From Globomyces pollinis-pini (lineage: Eukaryota; Chytridiomycota; Chytridiomycetes; Rhizophydiales; Globomycetaceae), in NCBI GenBank assembly GCA_025399215.1, contig MU621110.1:53570-117569 (forward strand): a stretch of DNA of 64,000 bases. Reading direction: 5' to 3'. Below the pieces are notes generated by a model. That model made no database searches, had not been told where the DNA came from, and was given only the letters and a program-made list of their open reading frames with translations. The translations under genes and the position numbers were made by a program. This document shows, in pieces, positions 1 through 10,295 of the stretch. How positions within the stretch are numbered: position 1 is the stretch's first letter; each line of letters opens with the position of its first letter.

Positions 1-907
1 GTTTTCAAATAAATCTTTTTTGTTAAAGAATAAGGATATATCGACATTTTTTAACAGTTTATGGTTAGCAATTTCATCAAAAAGATTAAGGGCGTCCACC
101 ATTCGATTCGTTTCTGGGGCTTCAGCCATCATCATATCATATGCAGAGACATCTACTATAAATATAATCATCAGAACATCTTGAAAATATGGTATCCAAA
201 GTTTTCGATGGTGCTTTAATCCACTGACATCATAAAAATGTACCCTGTGGTTTTCTGAAATGAACGTGGTCTCTGTTATTGTTTGAGTTTCTGTTCGTTG
301 TAATAGTATATCTAATATTAAACTATTATATGTGACATTCACCTTCATTGTTTAAGACTGATTCGGCAAAAGCAATCCTCTTTATGTTCAGTAAAAAACT
401 ATATAGTTAATTGATTCCGTAATACTGTGATGTAGAGCGAGGAATCAAATGACTGAGTTCTTCAAATCTCTTTTGGATAATTGGATCATCCCACATAGTT
501 GCAAGTAAATTTATGATATTGAGCGGTAGACAGTCATACGGACCTGCTACCAAATAGATGTACTGAGATATGATCTTATATGTTGATTTGATGTTTTCAT
601 CACTATTCTTGATAATAATTTCTGCTGCATTTAAAACTTGTGTAATCGCGCTCTGTTTGGTTTGTCTCATTTCGTCTTCTGTAAATCCAGATCCGTGTAT
701 AATTTTTAGCTGCTTTAGAAATGTAGATTTTCCTGCATCTGATGTTCCCAATATCAAAAGTTTCGGTTCCTTTAGAGATTTTAGATACTTTTGTTTCTCT
801 TCACTCAAATACAATTCCATTTTTTTTAGATCTTCTCTTGACATGTTATTGATTATGTTGCTTATGAAGTGACTGTACTTTTTAGAATCGAAAAAGCGAG
901 TAATCAA
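1..907 (-). CDS. Divergent G-protein alpha subunit, copy 1 (3' end off window)
   Basis: Heterotrimeric G-protein alpha subunit, cut by the left edge before the C-terminal helix. The first exon (to about 407) encodes the P-loop GTSDAGKST followed by LKQLKIIHG, then a helical domain. Two short introns (27 and about 31 nt) lead to switch I (QRTETQTITETTF), switch II (DVSGLKHHRK), TNRM and FNKKD at the edge. The switch I Arg and Mg-binding Thr are present. The catalytic switch II Gln is Leu and the second P-loop Gly is Ser. The start at 907 is the longest choice; an internal ATG at 844 (MSREDL) fits the other copies better. Neither start has the MG needed for N-myristoylation. It is in tandem with copy 2. 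Confidence 0.85.
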
Positions 908-1183
908 ATATTTGTGTACAATAAACAGACAAATTAAAAATCAGTCCGTCGACACAACTTTTTCATCAGAGATTTATAATACTTTATGGTAAGTCCTAAA
1001 ACATGTATTGGTCTTGGTAAATTACTTCATACACAATTTGGTAAAAGGACACTTTGTGCGCGTGTGTACCAAAAGAAGAACTGTTCGTGGAACACTTGCT
1101 CAACACCATTACTTTTTACTAACATGTTTATGAAGAGTTTAAATATACAACGTGAAAGTACATTGAAAAAAAAGTATATAATT

Positions 1184-2576
1184 CTATAACCCAACACCAG
1201 CTAGTGACTTGTTTGCTAGAGACGAGCTTATGGTTAGATATTACAATTACAAAAGATTTGTAGATAGTTTTTTGATAAGTTTTGAATCTGTACAACACGT
1301 AAAATGTGTATTCAAAAATTTGGACTTGTCCTTCCTAAGATTGACGAACTTATCTTCAAAATATCTTCCTCCAGATTTCGCACTTTTCGGTTCACCTAAA
1401 GTCAAATGAAGGAAATTCTACCTTTGAAATCTGGGAAATGGTCAATTATTGCAACTTCAGTCACTTTATGCTCAAAAAGATCTTTCTTGTTAAAAAATAT
1501 AGTAATGTCCACATTCTTCAATAGTTTATGATTTGAAATTTCATCAAAAAGATTTAGGGCATCCACCATTCGATTGGTTTCGGGGTTTTCAGCCATCATT
1601 TTATCATAGGCTGATATGTCCACCAGAAATATAATCATAAGGATATCTTGAAAGTATGGTATCCACTGTTTTCGATGATGCTTTAATCCACTGACATCAT
1701 AAAAGTGAAATTTTGAATCGTGTGCTACAAATGTAGTCTCTGTGATTGATTGGGTAACAGTTCGTTGCATCAGTATATCTATATATCAGTTATTCACATT
1801 CACCTTCATTCGTTAAGACCGATTCGGCAAATGCAATTCGTTTTATATGCATCATAAAGCTATATCGATTGAGTAATATTACGTTACTGTGATGTTGAGT
1901 GAGGAATTAAATGGTTTAGTTCTTGAAATGCTTTCTGGACTACTGGATCTTCCCACATAGTGGCCAATAAGTTGATTATATTAAGTGGCAGGCAGTCATA
2001 GGGACCTGCAACTAAACAAAGGTACTGCATTATAGGATTGTATGCTGATTTGATATTTTCATCACTATTTTCAATGACGATTTCTGCAGCGTTTAAAACT
2101 TGTGTAATTGCGCTCTGCTTTGCTTGTTTGATTTCTGCATCTGTAAATCCAGCTCCGTGTATAATTTTTAATTGCTTTAGAAATGTAGATTTGCCAGAAT
2201 CTGAAGTTCCCAGGATTAATATTTTTGGTTCTTCTAATAATTTCAAATATTTTTGTTTCTCTTGCTTTAAATATAATTCTACTTGTTTTGCGCGTTCTGC
2301 TTCAGATGCTTCACTAACGTAAATCTTTATAGATTTTTACCTTGCTGTGAACTTCTCTTTTGTATCATTTCTAATTCTATTAATTGAGTATCATTACCGT
2401 TGCGTTTCTTTCATACAAATTTTCCTGAGAATGGATATCGTGAGATGTCCTCGCATTATCATTTGTTTACTAAATAAATGGAGATGGTCTTCAAACTGAA
2501 TCGGAGAGTCAGACTCTAAAGGATTGCAGGTTATGCAGATGCATGGACGATAAATCGGCGGTTGTCCTTTAACCAT
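1184..2576 (-). CDS. Divergent G-protein alpha subunit, copy 2
   Basis: Second minus-strand G-alpha gene, complete after splicing. It has P-loop GTSDSGKST, switch I QRTVTQSITETTF, switch II DVSGLKHHRK, TNRM, NKKD and the TCCTDSK guanine-binding motif. The ORF appears to stop just after TCCTDSK. Removing a 24-nt intron at 1227..1250 adds the missing last helix, ending LAGVGL, 23 residues after the TCCTDSK Lys as in canonical alpha subunits. The switch II Gln is replaced by Leu and the P-loop Gly12-equivalent by Ser. The N-terminus is uncertain. The start at 2576 gives a Cys-containing leader (CICITC) joined through putative 21- and 27-nt introns to the AERAKQVELYLKQEK helix. If right, the leader is a non-canonical extension. 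Confidence 0.82.
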
Positions 2577-2689
2577 GTTAAAATACCGTATCGATTATAA
2601 CTCACACGAATATTAGCATTGGCTATCAAATGATAACTTTAAGAGAATACATATTTTAGTTGTCCAAATATATTTGTACCAACTAGATC

Positions 2690-3152
2690 AATCAATGTCA
2701 TTGGCAAGTGACACTCAATTAAGATTCAGGTATCTTTTCACTTCTTACACCACTTCAGTTGTTATAGTGTTCATTAACATTGAATCTGTGGAACATAATA
2801 ATTTCTTAAATAATGCTTTGAACAAAAAACTCGGGGGGCACTTTCAACGCGTCTGCTTTCTAAATAATGTCAATACAATACTATAGTAAACCGGAAAGGA
2901 AAATATTTTTCTTTAAAGATGTCCCTCTTGATAGTTCTTTTGTGATTGAAGGTTTGTTTCAAAAAGTTCCATTGCACAGATGATAGATCTTAAACTGAGG
3001 TAGTCCACCGAAATGATGAAGCTAAAATTACGATGTTTTGTTGATAGGAATTGAATATGAAGGTAGCAATCTTTGTGAGTACTTTGATTACCGTCCCACA
3101 TAAAAATTATTCTCTTGTTTGAATTGGAGGAATGAAAATCAAATAAGGACAA
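2690..3152 (-). pseudogene. Possible decayed G-alpha copy
   Basis: Weak match by eye. An open stretch to 3152 has WDGNQSTHKD followed by FSFIISVDY and MELFETN, which parallels the switch II, beta-strand and LNLFDEI segments of the neighbouring alpha subunits. Further along on the same strand, near 2776, CSTDSMLM parallels TCCTDSKLI. No NKxD or P-loop segment is visible between or before them, and stops intervene. It could be a fifth, broken G-alpha copy, or chance similarity in AT-rich sequence. The stretch otherwise separates the divergently transcribed copy 2 and the YME2-like gene. Confidence 0.25.
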
Positions 3153-3256
3153 TGGATATAGTTCACGGTTATGAAAGCCATTGGATACGAGTCTGGATTA
3201 TGACAACCATCCATTGCTCCTAATTGGTTTCCATCACTCTTTTCGTTTTTTCATTT

Positions 3257-6216
3257 ATGCAAGCACTTTGGAGGAGGAATATCTTCCAACTTCAATCAAA
3301 CGTTAAATGGCCTTTAAAATATCCTTTAAGAGTTTGGCGTGCCAATTACTCGGTGAGCGTCTTATTAAACTAATGGTTTATTAAGGTGGAAGGAACTAAT
3401 CAGAATCCAATTGATCCACTAGAAGTCCCTTCAGGGCCTAGCGAAGACCCTGATTATCACAAGGGTGTTATATGGTATCAATGTCTATAAAATAACATCA
3501 GGTATTCACTTGTGGATTTATATTAGGTTCGACAACATCTTTCCATTCAAGTTACCTTTGTTTGACCCCCGAACTTTTTACTTTGAAAGGTTATAAAGTA
3601 TTATAAAGTAACATTAGGCATGCAGCATCATACGTCAATGAAAAGAAATATGAAGCCTTATTACCTGCAAAGTTTCCGGAAGGTGCAGTGTTCAAAGCTA
3701 TCAATGCAGACCCTAATTTGAAGGAAGGAGGGCTTTATCTTGAAGTAATTTCCAATTCTAATACATTAGTTCAAATACAAAGGTGGAACTGTTGAAGAAG
3801 CTGTGGAAGCTATTCAGAACCATTTAGAAAACACTAAACCTGTTCTTGATTTTTTAAAAGTGAATGCATATCAAGTAAAAGGAACTCCTTGGGTTGAAGA
3901 TTTGGTATCCAGAAAACCATCCCCAAGATTGCATGTGCAGTTTATCGGCCCTGATTTGACAGTGGTAAGCTATTATAGAATTCATGACAGGAATCACTAT
4001 TCAGAGAATTCAGAGGGTAATTGATCAAGAATTGTTTATCTGTAGATTTGGAAGGATCGTTGATATTGTTTTACAACCTTCATCCTCAAAAGATTTACCT
4101 CGATTTGCATCAGTTCACTTTCTACGTAAGCGATCCGCCACTTCAGCTAGAAACTGTATTCATGGAGAGGTATTTGGAGGTACAAAATTATTGATTGGCT
4201 ACGAGAAAGTCGAAAGCTTTTGGCATAAAGCGTATGCATTTCAATTTTAACAAGTAGATGGCAATGGATTAACACGAACATGAGAATTTCAGTATTTTTG
4301 ATTTTGGCATTCATTGCATCATTCACTTTCATTGTTTTCGACCCGTGGAGAGTTAATTCCATTACAAATCGTTTAACTGGACGATATTCTTTAACGCATG
4401 TCACATCAACTTTGCAAAGAATATGGACACAACTTCGCGCGCTCTTTAACCAAATCAACCCTTATTATGTTGAACCAGAAGAAATTCCAAAGGAATCACA
4501 ATTCCAATCTCTTTTTAACCAAATCAACCCTTTTTATGTTGAACCAACAGATAATGATTCAGGCGATATGAGTAAATGGTCTGAAAGACAGGAACAAATT
4601 CATCGGTTAAGCACACTTTTGAAACAAACACCAGGTTTTATGTGATTGTCTGACAATATTATAGACAATTTTATTTTGATTTCAGGTCCAAGGGGTTCTG
4701 GTAAAACTCAATTTATCGAAGAAATTCTTTCCAACAAAAAGTAATACCTAGTTTAATTTTGACAGTTAGATTCAAATTGAAAATCAGGTGTGACGAACTC
4801 GTAGGAAAAAGTGATTTCCAACTGCTTTCTTATTTATCTTCCCAAGTTAATTTCTTCCCGTAACTTAACCTTGTCTTACAATAGCACATTCGGATTTATG
4901 GCTCAATTGGGTGGATACATTGATATGCTGATCACAGCAACTACTGGTGCGAAAGGTACTTTCACAACCACAAATGAAGGTGAAATCAATAAGATCCTTG
5001 AATGTGTCACGTTGGCTCTTGAGAAAATTACATTCCAACAACAGAAGAAACGACAAGATCTACTTAAAATGTACGAAGCAGATGGTATTGACGAAGATGA
5101 ATTGGCCATCATTCAATCAGTCGAGTACCCAGTTGTGGTTATTGATGACTTTTTGGGTAAAGAGAACATAAGAGGCCAACATGTCTATGATATTCTGGCA
5201 AAGGTGATTTGTTTTTGTGTCATTTATCTTGTAGTGGGCTGCCCAATTAGCAGAATATAGAATATGTCAAGTTGTCTTTGTTTCAGAAAATCCTTCGGCA
5301 ACCAGAGCATTAGGAAAAGGTATTATATAAAGTAGTAATTTTCCTAGTTTTACCAACAAAAAGTGTAGAGCATTTTCATTTAGCTGATGCTAAACCTGAA
5401 ACCGCACTTGAATATGTGAAGAAATACTTAGGACCAGACTACTCCATCACATCCAATGACATTGCGGGATTGGGTGGAAGAATGCATGACTTGGATATTT
5501 TCGTTACCAAACTATTGGCAGGTCTCAAAGCTAAAGGTATCTATTAACATTTTTTCTATTCACAGCCATTTACATTCCTTCGGTTTATATTGTGGTGATG
5601 TTAATAACTTCTATAGATGCGTTTGATGATATGGTTCACCATGCTGTTTCGAGTTTAAGGAAAATTGGGCGATTGAGTGATTTTGATCATGCTGATTCAT
5701 CATGGACTCCAATCCAATTTTGGAAAGGTGGATTTTTTAATTAATGATGTAGTTGTTGAACTTTTAAGTGAAAAACCCGAGGTATCATTTGATGAACTGT
5801 GTATTCATCCTATTTTTGGTGGAAATCCAGTTCCTTTACATCATATGGAACGTGCTGGAATCATTACTTGCTCTCAAAAACATGATCGACCTTATTTGAT
5901 CCGACCTGGTCGACCTCTCTATAAAGCTGCGTTCGAATTAATGGCTGGTGATGAAAAACAACAGTGGTATATGCGAGCATTGACAGCAAAACAGTTACAT
6001 GCCGACTATACTAAGAAAGTCCGAGCATTAGAGGAAGAACTGACTGAATTAACAAATATTCAATACCAGACTGGTAATGGATTGGGTTTTTCAAGGGACA
6101 ATATCACCACTCGTCGGGAATTTGTTGTTAAAATGATTGGATATTATGGGGACAGAGCTAAATCCTACATGGAGACAGAGTTGAAGTACAAAGGACTGTT
6201 AAAGTTGAAAGAATAA
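3257..6216 (+). CDS. YME2: Mitochondrial escape protein 2 (YME2/RNA12)-like
   Basis: Inner-membrane mitochondrial protein of the Yme2/RNA12 family, implicated in mitochondrial nucleoid and DNA maintenance. The chosen start gives an Arg-rich presequence (MQALWRRN). Domains in order: a conserved N-terminal region; an RRM (PRFASVHF, RNCIHGEVFGG); a membrane segment (VFLILAFIASFTFIVFD); then the RNA12 ATPase domain with P-loop GPRGSGKTQF, YPVVVIDDF as the likely Walker B, and an Asp/Glu-rich C-terminal helical part. About ten introns are needed, most 23-50 nt; the 23-nt intron at 4232..4254 restores the frame into the membrane helix. A 12-residue element LFNQINPxYVEP is repeated 23 residues apart after the membrane segment. 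The family assignment is firm; some exon borders are approximate. Confidence 0.85.
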
Positions 6217-6239
6217 ATCATTTTTAAACTCACAAAGTC

Positions 6240-6330
6240 ATTAGAGAATTTTATCAAAAACACAATTTTATTAAGTTATCTGAATCTTTTGCTTCATTTA
6301 TTTTAGATCCTCTATCTGGATGATTGTATC
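6240..6330 (-). pseudogene. Fragment of PAM18 3' end
   Basis: This stretch matches the 3' end of the intact PAM18 gene around 8940-9053, including TTATTAAGTTATCTGAAT and CCTCTATCTGGATGATTG. It carries internal deletions: the segment for residues around the last helix is missing. It is in the same orientation as the intact gene and cannot encode a J domain. It abuts directly onto a fragment of another gene at 6327. Confidence 0.7.
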
Positions 6331-6424
6331 CAATACAAGTAACAACATTTAAATCTACTATAGAACAACTGTATAAGAAATATACCCCTACCTAACTCAT
6401 CTTTTGAATGAACGAACAAAGAGT
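6327..6424 (+). pseudogene. Fragment of VPS38/UVRAG exon
   Basis: 98 bp aligned to 12322..12419 inside the VPS38/UVRAG gene, same orientation, with nine mismatches counted by eye. It spans the end of one exon, a 25-nt intron and the start of the next exon. The intron is retained, so it was copied from DNA rather than from mRNA. An in-frame TGA after PNSSFE breaks it. No flanking VPS38 sequence is present on either side. Confidence 0.8.
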
Positions 6425-6439
6425 TAAAAACAAGTCCCT

Positions 6440-6548
6440 TTTAGCTCTTTCTCTCGTGCCTTAACCAGGACATTCTCTACTCTATGAAACGCCAAGTGAA
6501 TTTTGGGAGGCCGTACCTCAATTCTTAGATCGTATTAATCAGAAGTAA
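6440..6548 (+). pseudogene. Fragment resembling an alpha/beta-hydrolase C-terminus
   Basis: From 6468 the plus strand reads GHSLLYETPSEFWEAV followed by PQFLDRINQK and a stop. This is the typical last segment of alpha/beta-hydrolase-fold enzymes: the catalytic His in G-H-S, then a Pro and a final helix ending FL. Nothing upstream supplies the rest of an enzyme. It is not from the HSL-type hydrolase at 36528, which has a different tail. Its source gene is outside this window. Confidence 0.5.
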
Positions 6549-6571
6549 ATAAAGAGGATCAATGAATGATT

Positions 6572-8797
6572 TTATACATTTTCAATCACTGATAGAACAG
6601 CTTCTCTTAAACCACCTTGAATCAATCCATACTTTTCAAGTTTCGAATCTGTAAGAGTGGTGAGTTGCTTGAGTAGAATTTCTTGACTTTCAAGAATTGC
6701 TTTAACTTTGTCTTTTTGCTTTTCATCAAGCCCATATTCTTTCAAAGCCATGTAAAAATTACCCATCGATGTAAATTTCCTCTTGCGCTTGTTTGATTTA
6801 GGGATAAAGTTGGCAATATTCGTGGCAGTAGTATTGTCATTAAGAGACGCAGCAAAATTCATCAATTCAGTCAAAGCCTGTTCCGTCTTTGTAGGATCAC
6901 ATAAATCCCATGAAAACTTCAACATTGAACCAAAACTCGATGAATCAATCCAAAAACAATTGTTTGACGAGAACTGTTGTTCGTGAACATGAGACAAAGC
7001 AACTGTTGACTTTGGCGCAAGATACAACCGATAATCAGAAAGTCCATCATCAACAAGCCCAAACATCTTTGCTTTAAATGTGGAATCATCAACTTGTGTT
7101 GTTAATTGACAAAGAACACGCACTGTTTCCTTTGAATCCATTCGATCAGCAAAGAAAAATAAATCTGTTTTAGATTTCTTGTGGTCACGGTCCATCATAA
7201 CATAGACATCATTTTGATTCAAATCAGCGGTGACGTCTCCCATCATTTTGATACTTGGCTTCCAATCCAATCTCGGCTGTATTTTCATCGTTTCGCCCAA
7301 CTGTATCCAAAGTTTAGAATCAGATGTAGCGAGAAGCTCCAAAGCAAACAAATATTCGAAAACCTTTCCCTTCATAGTTGTAGTTGAAGATGAAGCCTTA
7401 ATGTTTGCTACCAAGTCTTGGATATTTTCCCAGCAAAACCAATGTACAAAATCATTGAATATTTTGACAAGAAACCGATTTGGAGGATACATATACCACC
7501 CCGAAATCCTTTTTCGGGATCTACTGGCACTTTCAGGTCGAACACGAATCAACCCCGCTTCAATAAATGGCAGCCAACTGGAAGGTAGTTCTTCAAACTT
7601 GAGATATCCGTTGGGGGAATTGACAAACAAATGAGTGTGTAACAAACAAAGATTTCGGGAATAATGTTCCAAATCATCAGACGCCAGGCCAAATGAGGCA
7701 ATGGTTCCTTTGATTTGTTCACGATAGATGATAATAGCACCACGTTCAATTTCTTCCCAATGACTAAAAAGTCCTTCAATAGATTCAAGGCTAAATTCTA
7801 CACTAGACTGTATGAAGAAAGAAACGAGTTTCGGTGGTCCACATAACTGTTCCAACTTATCGTTAAACAGGGGAAATGAACCGTCAACGAGGAAATAAGA
7901 CTGGATTATCTGGCGAATGTTATCAACATTGAAATCACATAAATATTTTGTTACGTCAAAGGGATTCCAAAACGTACTGGCAACTTTCATTTCCAAACCA
8001 AGATTTGGTCTTGTACCTGAAAAAACCCAAAGGATATTGTGAGATTTTTTAAGATTAGAGACTTGACTTGAGAATAATCTAAGAGCGAATCCCATAATTT
8101 CACCAACTTTGACCGATTTTTGTTCATCAACCTTGACGGTTTCAGTCAACCCGCAAAAAAACTTTTGGCAATCATCCAAGTGGATAACAAGCAAACGGTC
8201 TAAAGTTTCGATCGCAGTTACTAATCGCCTGTACGAATCTGATAAGCTTTCTTTTACAACAGAAAAATCAAGTTTTGTAGGAGATATGTGGTCTGGTATT
8301 TTAATATCAATTACAGTAGCTTCTGGTTCAACACTGTTCAATTGTAAGATGATTCCTTCAAAGAGTTGAACAAGTACAGTTTGAAATCTCGTTCGAAAGT
8401 ATTTTTCAATGTTTAAGTATGAGATTGAGTCTTGTAACTCCAAGGGAGGATCCTGCTTCTCACCCATATATTTACAAGAATCGAGTAAAGGTGTGAACAG
8501 TACATCGTCAATGAGGCTAATAGGCGCTCTGATACTACCAGACTTCTTAGAAGCTTCCATAATAGTGGTAGTTTTTCCTGATCCAGACATATCAAAACAA
8601 ACGGCACAAGATGGTTTGTCGTCATAAGTTCTGTTGCTCCCTTTAAAATACCTTTTCATATAATTAGTGAGCTGAATAATAGCATCAGTTTGAACAGCAG
8701 GAGAAAGAAACTGTCCTCCGTCAAGTTTTTGAAGTACAAAAGACATCAAGAAGAAGAAGCCTTGAAACCAATAATAACTTGAATTAGAGAATAACAA
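6572..8797 (-). CDS. Crinkler-like P-loop NTPase / PD-(D/E)XK nuclease protein
   Basis: A 741-residue protein in a single exon, striking in this intron-rich window. Residues 70-78 hold a Walker A (MSGSGKTTT). Residues 202-209 hold a Walker B (LLVIHLDD), followed by ILWVFSGTRPN as a sensor-like strand. Around residue 495, KGKVFEYLFALELL with the later KTDLFFFADR and VLCQLTTQ fits a PD-(D/E)XK nuclease core. The last 60 residues form a SAM-like helical tail. This order is that of the NTPase-nuclease body of Crinkler (CRN/CR) effectors. No ubiquitin-like header or LFLAK motif is visible. The N-terminal 17 residues are hydrophobic; MSFVLQKL (8746) is an alternative start. Whether it acts on a host, or internally against mobile DNA, cannot be told. 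Confidence 0.6.
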   Translation of the reverse strand: MLFSNSSYYWFQGFFFLMSFVLQKLDGGQFLSPAVQTDAIIQLTNYMKRYFKGSNRTYDDKPSCAVCFDMSGSGKTTTIMEASKKSGSIRAPISLIDDVLFTPLLDSCKYMGEKQDPPLELQDSISYLNIEKYFRTRFQTVLVQLFEGIILQLNSVEPEATVIDIKIPDHISPTKLDFSVVKESLSDSYRRLVTAIETLDRLLVIHLDDCQKFFCGLTETVKVDEQKSVKVGEIMGFALRLFSSQVSNLKKSHNILWVFSGTRPNLGLEMKVASTFWNPFDVTKYLCDFNVDNIRQIIQSYFLVDGSFPLFNDKLEQLCGPPKLVSFFIQSSVEFSLESIEGLFSHWEEIERGAIIIYREQIKGTIASFGLASDDLEHYSRNLCLLHTHLFVNSPNGYLKFEELPSSWLPFIEAGLIRVRPESASRSRKRISGWYMYPPNRFLVKIFNDFVHWFCWENIQDLVANIKASSSTTTMKGKVFEYLFALELLATSDSKLWIQLGETMKIQPRLDWKPSIKMMGDVTADLNQNDVYVMMDRDHKKSKTDLFFFADRMDSKETVRVLCQLTTQVDDSTFKAKMFGLVDDGLSDYRLYLAPKSTVALSHVHEQQFSSNNCFWIDSSSFGSMLKFSWDLCDPTKTEQALTELMNFAASLNDNTTATNIANFIPKSNKRKRKFTSMGNFYMALKEYGLDEKQKDKVKAILESQEILLKQLTTLTDSKLEKYGLIQGGLREAVLSVIENV

Positions 8798-8963
8798 CTA
8801 AAAGGAAGTAAAGTCATTCTTGTTAGCTATTGAAAACAATTGACTATCATCGATACTATACTTTTGTTACAAGTTTCTGTGATTAGGACTCGGTTGGACA
8901 ACCTTGAAAAACAAGACTCTGCAGAGAATTAAACAGATTTATCAAAAACACAAATTTATTAAG

Positions 8964-9299
8964 TTATCTGAATGCTTTGCTACCATCCAACAATTCCTTT
9001 GCTTCATTTATTTTGGAAGCAATGTAAGGAGAACCTCCTCTATCTGGATGATTGGCCAACATAATACTTCGATGAGCTTTCTTGATAACATCCGCTTTAG
9101 CATTTGTGTCATTAATTCCTAATATTTGGTATGCTTCTCTAGTTGACATTGTTGGTTCGAATCCACCTCGTAAGAATGGAGAAGACGATACTGAAGGCAT
9201 AGCGCTACCCAAACCTGACTTTGCATATGCTCTTAAACCTGCTCTTGCTGCTAATGCTGCAATTGTTACTCCAGCTCCAAATGCAATTGCTGTTGCCAT
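8964..9299 (-). CDS. PAM18: Mitochondrial import motor J-protein PAM18/TIM14
   Basis: 111-residue inner-membrane J-protein that stimulates mitochondrial Hsp70 in the presequence translocase motor. An N-terminal hydrophobic Ala-rich segment (IAFGAGVTIAALAARAGLRA) anchors it. The matrix J domain follows, with STREAYQILGI, the HPD signature in ANHPDRGG, and SKINEAKELL. Length and layout match Tim14 of fungi. It is a single exon. A broken copy of its 3' end lies at 6240. Confidence 0.92.
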   Translation of the reverse strand: MATAIAFGAGVTIAALAARAGLRAYAKSGLGSAMPSVSSSPFLRGGFEPTMSTREAYQILGINDTNAKADVIKKAHRSIMLANHPDRGGSPYIASKINEAKELLDGSKAFR

Positions 9300-10295
9300 T
9301 TGTAAAAAAACAAAAAAATTGAAACATTTGTATTTCTAGTTGATTCTAAACGTTTCTCATAATATTTACTCAGTCGAAAGAAGCTGTTAACCATGATTCA
9401 AACTCGATATATTTTTATACCAGGAGTGAGAATAATTTGATGCTCATATATGTCAAAATTATAAACGAGTGAAGTAAACAAAAGTATAATTCCAGTATCG
9501 TAAATCATTCAATTGATATATGCCGAACCACTAGTAAGACGTAAGGCGGGTAAGGCCACCAAAGTCTAGGCAAGGGGGCAAGACACTATACTTCCAAATG
9601 ACATCATTCTAACAATGAACTGTCTTCGTCATCTATAACTAGTTGATTGTTTGAATGATGTCCAAGGGATTTTCACAAAAAAAAAAAAGTAAAGAAAAAA
9701 AAAGAAAATGGTCTTATAAAATGTTAGTCAAATGACAACGAACTTTGACAAATGGACACCCAAATTATTTCTTGGTTTAATGGGATACGAATACTCTTCA
9801 AAGAATCTGATTCATATCTATATGTGATTGGGATCGCGCTAATGTGCTCACGACTGACTGTTATGGATATTGTGTCACTTTTCTGATTACAGATTTTAAT
9901 ATGTTTTATTAAAGTGATAGAGATCTACTAGGGACCTATCGTCTACCAGATCTAAAGCTTAACATTTATTCTATTACAGGATAATTGTAAAAGGCAATGA
10001 TGTCCATAGTTTTAATTTAAGCTGATCTCTGAATATATGGACACTTGAGTTGGTAATTTGTCTATGATGGTATCAAATTAGAGAAACTCTATGTTTATTT
10101 GCGTTGGTTTGAGCTTAAATTGTTATAAACTTCCTATTGAATGATCCACTGCTCAAGACGAGTAAAGATTCCAAGAATAATTTACGTTTACCAAATATGG
10201 ATTGTAAAATAATGTTGATTTATTCAGATCATTTTAGTATCCTTAGATTTCTTTAAATGATGATTCACTTTTACGCGCGATCTTTCTAAAAAAAC
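9300..10295. other. Gene-free stretch
   Basis: About 1 kb between PAM18 and the velvet gene. It contains an A-rich low-complexity run near 9677-9706 and no credible ORF, RNA gene or repeat that I can see. It presumably includes the divergent promoters of the two genes. Confidence 0.6.

Noticed and set aside
1184..1250. G-alpha copy 2 appearing to lack its last helix.
   Set aside because: A 24-nt intron with a CTAAC branch point restores a tail of normal length.
1209..1409. Plus-strand ORF with a hydrophobic-looking translation.
   Set aside because: It is the antisense shadow of the last exons of G-alpha copy 2.
3257..6216. YME2-like gene looked like a pseudogene with many frameshifts.
   Set aside because: Every break disappears when 23-50-nt GT..AG segments are removed, and the spliced frame restores all conserved blocks.
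9531..9600. GC-richer stretch that might be a tRNA or small RNA.
   Set aside because: No cloverleaf pairing or A/B box could be drawn.
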